A DNA stretch of 33,473 bases from positions 1 to 33,473 of the forward strand of contig JAKAMV010000016.1 in the NCBI GenBank assembly GCA_021812735.1. Direction: 5' to 3'. The position numbers and the translations under genes were made by a program. The first letter of the stretch is position 1, and each line of letters starts with the position of its first letter. This document shows, piece after piece, positions 23,218 to 30,126 of this stretch. The notes below the pieces were generated by a model, which was given only the letters and a program-made list of their open reading frames with translations, did no database searches and had not been told where the DNA came from. This DNA comes from Chloroflexota bacterium. Its GTDB lineage: Bacteria; Chloroflexota; Limnocylindria; Limnocylindrales; CSP1-4.

Positions 23218-24747
23218 ATGCGGGAGGCGGTCGTCCGCATCGCGCTCGTGATCGGGGCCGTGGCGATTGCCACGGCCGCCGCGGCGATCCTCGAGCAGGG
23301 CGTCGGCATGGAGGACGCGTCGCCGGTCTACCTGATCGCCGTCGTGGCGGCGGCCAGCCTGCTGGGGACCTGGGCCGCGATCGCCACCTCGGTCGCGTCG
23401 TTCCTCGTCTACGACTTCCTGTTCACGACACCGCGGTTCACGCTCACGGTCTCGAACCCGACCGAGTGGCTCAGCCTGCTGCTGTTCCTGCTCGTCGCCG
23501 CCGTGATCGGCCGCCTGGCCGCGCTGCAGCGGGAGCGTGCCGAGGAGGCCGACCGGCGCGTGCGCGAGGGCGTGGCGCTGGTCGCGATGAGCCGCGCCGT
23601 GGCCCTGGCCGCGACCTTCGAGGAGGCGGCGACGGAGATCGCCGGCCGCCTGCAGGCCGATGCCGAGATGGAGGCGGTCTGGGTGGAGACGGCCGAGTCG
23701 TCCGGCCGGGCCGTCGCCTGGACGGGGTTGCGGCCGCCCGCGGACCCGGGCGTGCCGTGGGTGCTCGTGCGGTCCGACGACGGCGAGGGGACCGAGTGGC
23801 TCCGCCTCCACTCCGGTGCTGCCGCCATGCCGACCGACACGGAGGCTCCTGCCCACTACCTCGTGCCGATCGTCGCTGGCGACGAGCGCGAGGGCCGGAT
23901 CCACGCCACGCGACGGTCCGGCGCTCCGCGCCCCGGGCGCGGAGCGCGCCGCCTGCTGGCGTTGGCCGCCGACCAGCTCGCGATCGCCTTCCGCCGGGAC
24001 GAGCTCCGCTCCGAGCTGACCGCCGCCGAGGTGGCCCGCCAGAGCGACGCCCTCCGCGGGGCGATCCTGGACTCCGTGTCGCATGACCTGCGGACGCCGG
24101 TCGCATCGATCCGCGCCCTGGCGGGCGGGCTCGCGGATGCCGCCTCGGCCCTCGACGCGGCCGAGGTCCGGATCACCGCTGAGAAGATCGACGCCGAGGG
24201 CGAGCGTCTGGGCGCGCTCGTCAACGGCCTGCTGGACATGGGCCGGATCCAGTCGGGAGCCGTCCGACCCGACCTGCGCCCCTACGACTTGGCAGACCTC
24301 GTCGAGACGACCCTGCGCCACCGGTCGGCGGCCGGCACGCCGCGCGCGATCGAGGTGGCCGTCCCCGAGGACCTCCCGCCCGTGCTGGCTGATGCGGTGC
24401 TGCTCGACGTGGCGCTGGGCAACGTGGTGGACAACGCGCTCGCCCACACGCCAGTCGGTGCTCGAGTGCGCGTGGCTGCGCGCGAGGACGGCCTCGGCTG
24501 GGTGGCCCTCGTCGTTGACGACGCGGGCCCGGGGGTGCCGGCGGAAGCCCTGCCGCACCTGTTCGAGCGCTTCTTCCGGGTGCGCTCCGGGTCGGAGGGG
24601 TCGCGACGGGGCATGGGCCTCGGGCTGGCCATCGCCAAGGGCTTCGTGGACGCGATGGGCGGGTCCATCGCCGCGGAGGCGAGCGGGTTCGGGGGCCTCG
24701 CCGTCCGGATCCGGCTGCCCGTCGCCCCGGAGGATGGCGAGCGATGA
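23218..24747 (+). CDS. KdpD-like sensor histidine kinase lacking the N-terminal KdpD domain
   Basis: From ATG at 23218 the product is 509 aa. Four closely packed hydrophobic segments (about 3-102) with SPVYLIAVVAAASLLGTWAA and VYDFLFTTPRFTLTVSNPTE match the KdpD transmembrane module (DUF4118). A GAF-like region (about 120-260) follows. The HisKA site is H289 in DSVSHDLRTPVASIRALAGG, and the ATPase domain has GNVVDNALAHTP, VVDDAGPGVP and MGLGLAIAKGF. The large N-terminal nucleotide-binding/Usp part of true KdpD is absent, and no kdpFABC lies nearby. The chosen start has GGAGGAG six nucleotides upstream; an in-frame ATG at 23176 is the alternative. The stop overlaps the response regulator start (ATGA). 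Confidence 0.9.
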   Translation: MREAVVRIALVIGAVAIATAAAAILEQGVGMEDASPVYLIAVVAAASLLGTWAAIATSVASFLVYDFLFTTPRFTLTVSNPTEWLSLLLFLLVAAVIGRLAALQRERAEEADRRVREGVALVAMSRAVALAATFEEAATEIAGRLQADAEMEAVWVETAESSGRAVAWTGLRPPADPGVPWVLVRSDDGEGTEWLRLHSGAAAMPTDTEAPAHYLVPIVAGDEREGRIHATRRSGAPRPGRGARRLLALAADQLAIAFRRDELRSELTAAEVARQSDALRGAILDSVSHDLRTPVASIRALAGGLADAASALDAAEVRITAEKIDAEGERLGALVNGLLDMGRIQSGAVRPDLRPYDLADLVETTLRHRSAAGTPRAIEVAVPEDLPPVLADAVLLDVALGNVVDNALAHTPVGARVRVAAREDGLGWVALVVDDAGPGVPAEALPHLFERFFRVRSGSEGSRRGMGLGLAIAKGFVDAMGGSIAAEASGFGGLAVRIRLPVAPEDGER

Positions 24748-25451
24748 GCGGCGCCCGCGTCCTGCTCGTCGAGGACGACGACGTGGCGAGGTCGGCGGTG
24801 GCGCAGAACCTCGCCGCTCACGGCTATGCCGTGGCAGAGGCGGAGGACGCAGCGGCGGCCCTCCGCTCGTGGGACGCCGCCCGTCCCGACCTGATCGTGC
24901 TGGACCTCGGCCTGCCCGACCTCGATGGCCAGGCGGTGATCCGCCGTGTTCGCCGCGAGGCCGCCACGCCGATCCTCGTCATCTCGGCGCGCGGCCGCGA
25001 GGCGGACAAGATCGAGGCGCTGGAGGCCGGAGCCGACGACTACGTGACCAAGCCCTACGGGATTGGCGAGGTGCGGGCGCGCATCGCGGCGCTCCTGCGG
25101 CGTGCCGGCGGGCCTGCGGGCGAGCCCACGGGCGTGCTGCGCAACGGCTCCATCGCCCTCGACCCGGTGCGACGGGTCGTCACCGTCAACGACACCGAGG
25201 TGGCCCTGACCCCGCGCGAGTACGAGCTGCTCAAGCAGATGCTCGGCGCGCCCGGCCGGGTCCTCACCCGCGGCCGCCTGCTGCGCGCCGTGTGGGGCAC
25301 GGCCTACAGCGACGAGGGCCACTACCTCCACGTCTACGTCTCGCGGCTGCGGCGCAAGCTGGCCGCGGCCGACCCCGCCGGCGACGCCCGGGAACTGGTG
25401 GAGGCGGAGCCCGGCGTGGGCTACCGCGTGCGCGAGGCGGCGGGCGACTGA
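24744..25451 (+). CDS. OmpR-family response regulator (KdpE-like)
   Basis: The 235-aa protein has a receiver domain with phospho-acceptor D54 in LIVLDLGLPDLDG, acidic pocket residues at 10-12 and K103 in GADDYVTKPYG. A winged-helix DNA-binding domain follows (LTPREYELLKQMLGAPGRVL, YLHVYVSRLRRKL, VGYRVREA). YLHVYVSRLRRKL resembles the recognition helix of KdpE. It overlaps the kinase stop by four nucleotides, so the pair is a coupled two-component system. Its position facing the KimA-like permease unit suggests potassium or osmotic control, which is inferred. Confidence 0.94.
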   Translation: MSGARVLLVEDDDVARSAVAQNLAAHGYAVAEAEDAAAALRSWDAARPDLIVLDLGLPDLDGQAVIRRVRREAATPILVISARGREADKIEALEAGADDYVTKPYGIGEVRARIAALLRRAGGPAGEPTGVLRNGSIALDPVRRVVTVNDTEVALTPREYELLKQMLGAPGRVLTRGRLLRAVWGTAYSDEGHYLHVYVSRLRRKLAAADPAGDARELVEAEPGVGYRVREAAGD

Positions 25452-25505
25452 CGACACCCCGGCGGCCGGCGCGGAGCGGGCGCCCCGGTCGCCCAGCGCC
25501 GAGGC

Positions 25506-25538
25506 ATGCCCTGGCGACGCGGGGCGTCGGCGGGGCAT
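25506..25538. terminator. Bidirectional hairpin between convergent units
   Basis: ATGCCC (25506-25511) pairs with GGGCAT (25533-25538), and inside it CGACGC (25515-25520) pairs with GCGTCG (25524-25529) across a GGG loop. A symmetric 3x3 internal loop separates the two stems. It sits between the converging response regulator gene and the 81-aa gene and can end both transcripts. Confidence 0.55.
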
Positions 25539-25570
25539 CCCGCAGCGCGTCAAAGCGCTCGACCGGCCGC

Positions 25571-25816
25571 TCAGCCCTCGCCGGCGTCCACCACCAGCGC
25601 GCACGGCGAGTCGTCGGCGGACCACACCGGGGTCACGACCAGCCGGTGGAGCGCCGCCCTCGCGCGCGCGGCCTCGAGGACGGCCGTGCCCAGCGGCAGG
25701 TTGACCACCGTGACGCGCCGCGCCGAGCCCGAGCGGACCATCGCGATCGCCGAGTCCACGAGGCGCAGCTCGCGGTCGATCTCCGCCTGGAGAGCCTGCT
25801 CGGTGAGCGTGTCCAC
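25571..25816 (-). CDS. 81-aa soluble protein coupled to the KimA-like permease, unknown
   Basis: The protein reads MDTLTEQALQAEIDRELRLV and then VTVVNLPLGTAVLEAARARA, ending in a likely beta strand (PCALVVDAGEG). It is small, soluble and of alpha/beta character, with no recognised domain. GTG at 25816 lies ten nucleotides after the permease stop, with GAGGAGG in ribosome-binding position, so the two genes are surely cotranscribed. A regulatory or accessory role for the permease is suggested by this coupling only. Confidence 0.72.
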   Translation of the reverse strand: MDTLTEQALQAEIDRELRLVDSAIAMVRSGSARRVTVVNLPLGTAVLEAARARAALHRLVVTPVWSADDSPCALVVDAGEG

Positions 25817-25826
25817 GGCGCCCTCC

Positions 25827-27851
25827 TCACCGCGGCCGTCGGAACGGCACGTCGGCGACGAGGATCCCCGGGTGGCCTGTCAGGGCGTCGCGCAGCCGGT
25901 GCGCGCTCTGGTTGTAGAGGAGGCGCTCCCACCAGTGGTTGATGATCCGCTCGGGGATCAGGACGATCGTGACCACCGATTGGTCCCGGTCCGCGGTCAG
26001 CTCCAGGTACCGGATCAGCGGGCGGACGAACTCACGATACGGCGACTCGACGATGACCAGCTCCACGCCCTGGACCTGTGCCTCGAAGCGCGAGCGGAAC
26101 GCCTCGGCCGCTGCCACGTCGTCGGTGACGTGGACGGCCACCACGCTCTTCGACATCGTCATCCCCAGCTTGATGGCCTGGATCGCGTCGCGGCGCATGT
26201 CCTGCATCGGCACGATCACGCGCTGGCCGCGGCTGGGCGGCCCGATGACAGCCTCCGGCCGGACGTGCAGCTCGATCTCCGCGCCGTGGTACTCGCGCCC
26301 GATCAGCAGCATCAGCACGACCAGCGTGGGCACGATGATGAGCACGATCCACGCGCCGAGCGCGAACTTCGCGATCGCGAACACCACGACGACGATCGCC
26401 GTGGCCGCGGCCCCCACGCCGTTGATCACGGCGCTCCGCTGCCAGCCCGGCCCGCGCTCGGTCCACCAGTGGTGGACCATGCCCGACTGGCTCAGGGTGA
26501 ACGAGGTGAACACGCCGATGGCATACAGCGGGATCAGGCGGTTGACGTCGCCGCCGAACACGACCACCAGCAGGATGGACACGGCCGCCAGCATCACGAT
26601 GCCGGAGTTGAACGCCAGCCGCTCGCCGCGGAACGAGAACTGGCGGGGGAAGTAGCCGTCGCGGGCGAGGATTGACGACAGGCGGGGGAAGTCGGCGAAG
26701 CTCGTCTGGGCTGCCAGGACCAGGATGCCCATCGTGGCGAACATCAGGATGTAGTAGAGCGGGGACCGCCCGTAGAACACCGCCTGGGCGATCTGCGAGA
26801 GGATGGAATCGCCCGAGGTGCTGGGCACCGCGCCCGTCACGCCGGCCAGCCAGCTCATCCCCAGGAACATCGTGCCCAGCAGGGTGGCCATCACGACCAT
26901 CGTGATCTGGGCGTTCTTCCACTCCGGGGGCTTGAACGCGGGCACGCCGTTGGCGACCGCCTCCGTGCCGGTCATGGCGGAGCTGCCGTCCGCGAAGGCC
27001 CGCATCAGAATCAGCAGGCTGACGCCCGCGACCGGCGGGGCGTACGCCTGAGTCGGGGGCGCCTGGAGGTGCTGGCCCAGCGCCGTGCGCACGACGCCCA
27101 GGCCGATCATCAGCAGCATCGAGCCCAGGAAGATGTAGGTGGGCGCCGCGAAGATGCTCCCGCTTTCCTTGAGCCCGCGCAGGTTGACGATCGTGACGAG
27201 GACGATGCTGGCGACGATGAGCGGGACCTCGAGGTGCAGCTGGTCGAGGATCGGCAGCGCCGAGGCGAGGTTGTACACGCCGGACGACACGGAGACGGCG
27301 ACGGTGAGGACGTAGTCCACGAGCAGCGACGCCGCCGCGACGAGGCCCGCGAGCACGCCCAGGTTCGCGTGGGCGACGATGTAGCTGCCGCCGCCGTTCG
27401 GGTAGGCGCGGATGGTCTGGCGGTAGCTGAACGTCACGAGGACGAGCAGGCCGACGATCAGGAACGAGATCGGCAGCATGTAGCCGAACGCGGACGGCCC
27501 GGCGATCGCGAGCGTGACCAGGATCGCCTCGGTCGCGTAGGCCACCGAGCTCATCACGTCGGACGAGAACATCGGCAGCGCCTTCCACTTGGGCAGGCGC
27601 TGCTCCATCTCCTCGTGGGTGGACAGGACGCGGCCGAACAGCACGCGCCGGGCGCCGAACCCCAGCCGGCCGACGCCCGAGGTGGGCTCGCTGGCCGCGG
27701 GGCGGGCGACGATCGTGCCCGGTTCCCCGTACCGGAAGTAGCGCGCCTCGGGCCGGGCCACCCGGACACGCCGGTCGCCCGGCTTGCGGCCGGAGCGCGG
27801 GATGCGGCTGGGGACGCTGGTCCGGGGCTCGGGCGGCGGGTTCTCAGCCAC
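25827..27851 (-). CDS. KimA-like APC-superfamily potassium permease with cytosolic C-terminal domain
   Basis: The product (674 aa from GTG at 27851) has about 12 membrane spans. KimA/YdaO-type signatures are LPMFSSDVMSSVAYATEAIL at the first helix, FSYRQTIRAYPNGGGSYIVA, ANLGVLAGLVAAASLLVDYV, TYIFLGSMLLM and DFPRLSSILARDGYFPRQF. In Bacillus subtilis KimA is a high-affinity proton-coupled potassium importer controlled by c-di-AMP. The last 150 residues form a cytosolic Usp-like domain (GQRVIVPMQDMRRDAIQAIK, VVAVHVTDDVAAAEAF). The N-terminal 70 or so residues are polar and basic. A GTG at 27872 is also possible but lacks a ribosome site, whereas GGGAG precedes 27851. An amino acid permease is the alternative reading. 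Confidence 0.86.
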   Translation of the reverse strand: MAENPPPEPRTSVPSRIPRSGRKPGDRRVRVARPEARYFRYGEPGTIVARPAASEPTSGVGRLGFGARRVLFGRVLSTHEEMEQRLPKWKALPMFSSDVMSSVAYATEAILVTLAIAGPSAFGYMLPISFLIVGLLVLVTFSYRQTIRAYPNGGGSYIVAHANLGVLAGLVAAASLLVDYVLTVAVSVSSGVYNLASALPILDQLHLEVPLIVASIVLVTIVNLRGLKESGSIFAAPTYIFLGSMLLMIGLGVVRTALGQHLQAPPTQAYAPPVAGVSLLILMRAFADGSSAMTGTEAVANGVPAFKPPEWKNAQITMVVMATLLGTMFLGMSWLAGVTGAVPSTSGDSILSQIAQAVFYGRSPLYYILMFATMGILVLAAQTSFADFPRLSSILARDGYFPRQFSFRGERLAFNSGIVMLAAVSILLVVVFGGDVNRLIPLYAIGVFTSFTLSQSGMVHHWWTERGPGWQRSAVINGVGAAATAIVVVVFAIAKFALGAWIVLIIVPTLVVLMLLIGREYHGAEIELHVRPEAVIGPPSRGQRVIVPMQDMRRDAIQAIKLGMTMSKSVVAVHVTDDVAAAEAFRSRFEAQVQGVELVIVESPYREFVRPLIRYLELTADRDQSVVTIVLIPERIINHWWERLLYNQSAHRLRDALTGHPGILVADVPFRRPR

Positions 27852-28191
27852 GGGGCGCTCCCGGGGCGTCACCGGCTCGGGCCGGTGCCCGGCCGAGCGG
27901 TGGTCGATGTGCGTTGAGAGGGCGGTTCACGGGTGGCTCCGACGCCAGATGGGCGCGTTGACGTCTGCGCGGGCGGGGAGGTGGACGCGCCCGCCCGCAT
28001 CCCAACGGTACCCGGAGCCCCGCGCTCAGCCGCCGGGGCGCGGGTCGGATTCGCTCAACATGGTCTCAACAACCGCGGGGCGCCAACTGTCGTCGCCCGG
28101 GCGCAAGGCGCGGACCCGGGCGGGGCGACGCGGGCGGCTCTCGGGCCCCCGGAGCCCCGCCGTCAGTTCGCGGCGCCCCGGAGTCCTGGCG
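27852..28191 (-). promoter_or_regulatory. 340-bp structured leader/promoter region of the KimA-like gene
   Basis: No gene is visible between the uracil phosphoribosyltransferase stop and the permease. Features seen are an 11-nt direct repeat (28054-28071), a hairpin with arms GCGGGCGG and CCGCCCGC (27969-27976, 27991-27998), a hairpin CCCGCGC/GCGCGGG near 28018-28045, and a 7-bp hairpin CACCGGC-tcgg-GCCGGTG (27870-27887) just upstream of the permease ribosome site. The last one would bury the alternative GTG at 27872. A structured regulatory leader is plausible; I could not match it to the ydaO c-di-AMP riboswitch. Confidence 0.4.
28054..28071 (-). repeat. 11-nt direct repeat (TGTTGAG x2), OmpR-family site candidate
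   Basis: On the minus strand TGTTGAG-acca-TGTTGAG gives two identical heptamers spaced 11 nt apart. This is the geometry typical of OmpR/PhoB-family regulator sites. It lies about 200 bp upstream of the KimA-like gene, and the KdpE-like regulator is encoded 3 kb away. Confidence 0.4.
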
Positions 28192-28836
28192 TCAGGCCGC
28201 GCCGCCCGTCCCGAACTGGCGGTCGCCCGCGTCGCCGAGGCCCGGCATGATGTAGCCCTTCTCGTTGAGCTGGCGGTCCAGCGCGGCGCAGTAGATCTCG
28301 ACGTCCGGGTGCGCCTTGCTGACGGCCGCCACGCCCTCGGGCGCCGCGATCAGGTTGACCAGCTTGATCCGCACCGCGCCCCAGCGCTTGAGGACCTCGA
28401 TCGCCGCGGTGGCCGAGCCGCCGGTGGCGAGCATCGGGTCCAGGATCAGGCTCAGGTCCACGGTGGCGCTGTTGGGGAGCTTGTTGTAGTACTCGACCGG
28501 GCGGAGCGTCCGCTCGTCGCGGAACAGGCCGAGGTGCCAGACCTGCGCCGTGGGCATCAGCTCGAGGAACGCGTCCACCATGCCCAGGCCCGCGCGCAGG
28601 ATCGGCACGAAACCGATGCGGTCGGCCAGCTCCTCGCCCTGCATCACCTCCAGCGGCGTCGGGACGTCGATCGGGCGCGTGTGGGCGTCCGCAAGGGCCT
28701 CGTAGCCCAGCAGCCACGAGAGCTCGCGCACGACCTCTCGGAACTTCTTGGGCTCGGTGTTCGCGTCGCGCAGGATGCTGAGCTTGTGGCGGACCGCGGG
28801 GTGCTGGGACACGTGGAGGTTCGGCCAGTCGGTCAC
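28192..28836 (-). CDS. upp: Uracil phosphoribosyltransferase
   Basis: This enzyme salvages uracil to UMP with PRPP. The 214-aa product matches the family throughout: HKLSILRDANTEPKKFREVV near the N-terminus, VPILRAGLGMVDAFLELMPT, the PRPP loop LILDPMLATGGSA (130-142) and the uracil-binding end GYIMPGLGDAGDRQFGT (194-210). I chose GTG at 28836 (start VTDWPNLHVSQHP), which gives the usual length of about 210 residues; the longer frame to 29235 has no family character. A GAGGG sequence lies just upstream. A TAGGAT box at 28913-28908 is a candidate promoter, divergent from the asparaginase gene. It is the salvage counterpart to the pyrimidine breakdown genes at 15-22 kb. Confidence 0.95.
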   Translation of the reverse strand: MTDWPNLHVSQHPAVRHKLSILRDANTEPKKFREVVRELSWLLGYEALADAHTRPIDVPTPLEVMQGEELADRIGFVPILRAGLGMVDAFLELMPTAQVWHLGLFRDERTLRPVEYYNKLPNSATVDLSLILDPMLATGGSATAAIEVLKRWGAVRIKLVNLIAAPEGVAAVSKAHPDVEIYCAALDRQLNEKGYIMPGLGDAGDRQFGTGGAA

Positions 28837-28907
28837 GTGGGATCCCTCGCGCTGCTCGATTCGGGGCGGGTTGGGCGGCGCCGCCGCGAGACGCCTGCTC
28901 GGGGCGA

Positions 28908-28925
28908 ATCCTAGCGCGCTATCCT
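28908..28925. promoter_or_regulatory. Compact divergent promoters of upp and asparaginase with a central palindrome
   Basis: On the minus strand TAGGAT (28913-28908) faces upp. On the plus strand TATCCT (28920-28925) ends eight nucleotides before the asparaginase ATG. Between and overlapping them is the perfect 10-bp palindrome TAGCGCGCTA (28912-28921), so one bound protein or polymerase would affect both directions. Confidence 0.42.
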
Positions 28926-28933
28926 CCCGTCCG

Positions 28934-30049
28934 ATGGCCCCTCGCACCCCCGCCAAGGCATCCCGCCCGACGACCCCGCCCGTGTTGGTGCGCCAGGTCC
29001 GCAACGGCGTCGTGGAGTCGGTCCACCGCGGCGACATCGTGGAAGCGGACGTGAGCGGCGGGGTGCTGCGCGCGATCGGCGACCCGGACCGGGTGGCGTT
29101 CCTGCGGTCCACGGTGAAGCCCTTCGGGCTCGTTGCGCTGCTCCGGGCCGGGGGTCGCACGGAGTTCGATCTCGCCACGGACGAGATCGCGATCATGGCC
29201 TCGTCCCACTCCGGCGAGGACATCCACGTCCGCACGCTGCAGGCGCTCTACCGGCGCGTCGGCGTTGCTGCCAGCGTGCTCGCCTGCGGCACCGAGGGCA
29301 TGCCGCTCGACGAGTTGACCGCGGCCCGGCTCGCGCGCGACGGGGAGCGCCCCAGCCCGCTGCGCCACATGTGCTCGGGCCAGCACTCGGTGTTCGTCCT
29401 GCTGGCCAAGCTCGGGGGCTGGAGCCCGGACGGCTACTGGGAGGCGGACCACCCCGCACAGCGCGCCTACGCCGAGACCGTGGCGTCGGCCTTCGGCGTC
29501 CGGCCCGGCCAGCTCCGGACGGGGATCGACGGCTGCGGCATCCCCACCTACGCCTTCCGCCTGCGCGACGTCGCCCGTGCGTTCGCGATGCTCGCGGCGC
29601 CCGAGGCCGTGCCGGCGAGTGACGGGCGGGCGGTGCTGGCGCCGCACCTGATCGTGGTCCGCGACGCGATGCTTCGCCACCCGGAGCTGGTTGCCGGGAC
29701 CCGGGAGCGGCTCGACAGCGCGCTGATGAAGGCCGCGCCCGGGCGCCTCGTGAGCAAGAGCGGCATGGAGGCGCTGCGCGGCGTGGGGATCCTCGCGGGC
29801 CCGCGCACCGGGACGGCCGACACCCGCCCGACCGGGCTCGCCCTCAAGATCGAGGACGGCGACGGCTACGACCGCGGCACGTACGCCGCGTCGGTGGAGG
29901 CGCTGGCTCAGGTCGGCGTCCTGGATGCGGCGGCTGTCCGGGCGCTGGCCAGGTACCACCGCCCGCCGAGCTACGACCCGCGCGGCCGGCTGGTTGCGGA
30001 AGCGGTCCCCGAGTTCGAGCTTGCCCCGGTGGGCGAGCTCGCCGGCTGA
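28934..30049 (+). CDS. Type II-family (Rhizobium ReAV-like) asparaginase
   Basis: The 371-aa protein belongs to the asparaginase II family (PF06089), which is unrelated to E. coli AnsA/AnsB and hydrolyses asparagine to aspartate and ammonia. The catalytic serine-lysine pair is visible as S59 and K62 in FLRSTVKPFG, with the second serine region IMASSHSGEDIHVR. The metal-site cysteines are C147 in HMCSGQHSVF and C201 in GIDGCGIPTYAF, at the same 54-residue spacing as C135 and C189 of ReAV. However, the Lys of the CSGK motif (K138 in ReAV) is Q150 here. ATG at 28934 is preceded by TATCCT and no ribosome site, so it may be leaderless; the frame extends upstream to 28748 without meaning. Gene order with gltX is tandem, 77 nt apart. 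Confidence 0.9.
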   Translation: MAPRTPAKASRPTTPPVLVRQVRNGVVESVHRGDIVEADVSGGVLRAIGDPDRVAFLRSTVKPFGLVALLRAGGRTEFDLATDEIAIMASSHSGEDIHVRTLQALYRRVGVAASVLACGTEGMPLDELTAARLARDGERPSPLRHMCSGQHSVFVLLAKLGGWSPDGYWEADHPAQRAYAETVASAFGVRPGQLRTGIDGCGIPTYAFRLRDVARAFAMLAAPEAVPASDGRAVLAPHLIVVRDAMLRHPELVAGTRERLDSALMKAAPGRLVSKSGMEALRGVGILAGPRTGTADTRPTGLALKIEDGDGYDRGTYAASVEALAQVGVLDAAAVRALARYHRPPSYDPRGRLVAEAVPEFELAPVGELAG

Positions 30050-30114
30050 CACCGCCCCGGCGCATCGGCGCATCGGCGCCCCGCCGCCCCCGCCGGGCGG
30101 CCCGCCCCCGCCCG

Positions 30115-30120
30115 TACAAT
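30115..30120 (+). promoter_or_regulatory. TANNNT -10 box for leaderless gltX
   Basis: TACAAT, five of six matches to TATAAT, ends exactly six nucleotides before the gltX ATG with no ribosome-binding site between. A short GGCGCATC direct repeat lies further upstream. Confidence 0.58.
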
Positions 30121-30126
30121 TCGCGC

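Noticed and set aside
22978..24558. A 526-codon minus-strand frame opposite the histidine kinase
   Set aside because: Antisense low-complexity shadow; the plus-strand kinase has all expected motifs.
27873..28191. A ydaO-type c-di-AMP riboswitch upstream of the KimA-like gene
   Set aside because: The minus strand does contain GAATCCG followed by GC-rich stems, which first looked promising, but I could not find the second conserved segment (GGGGTGAATC-like) or the closing elements. A covariance-model search (Rfam RF00379) would settle it: a significant hit would reverse this call.
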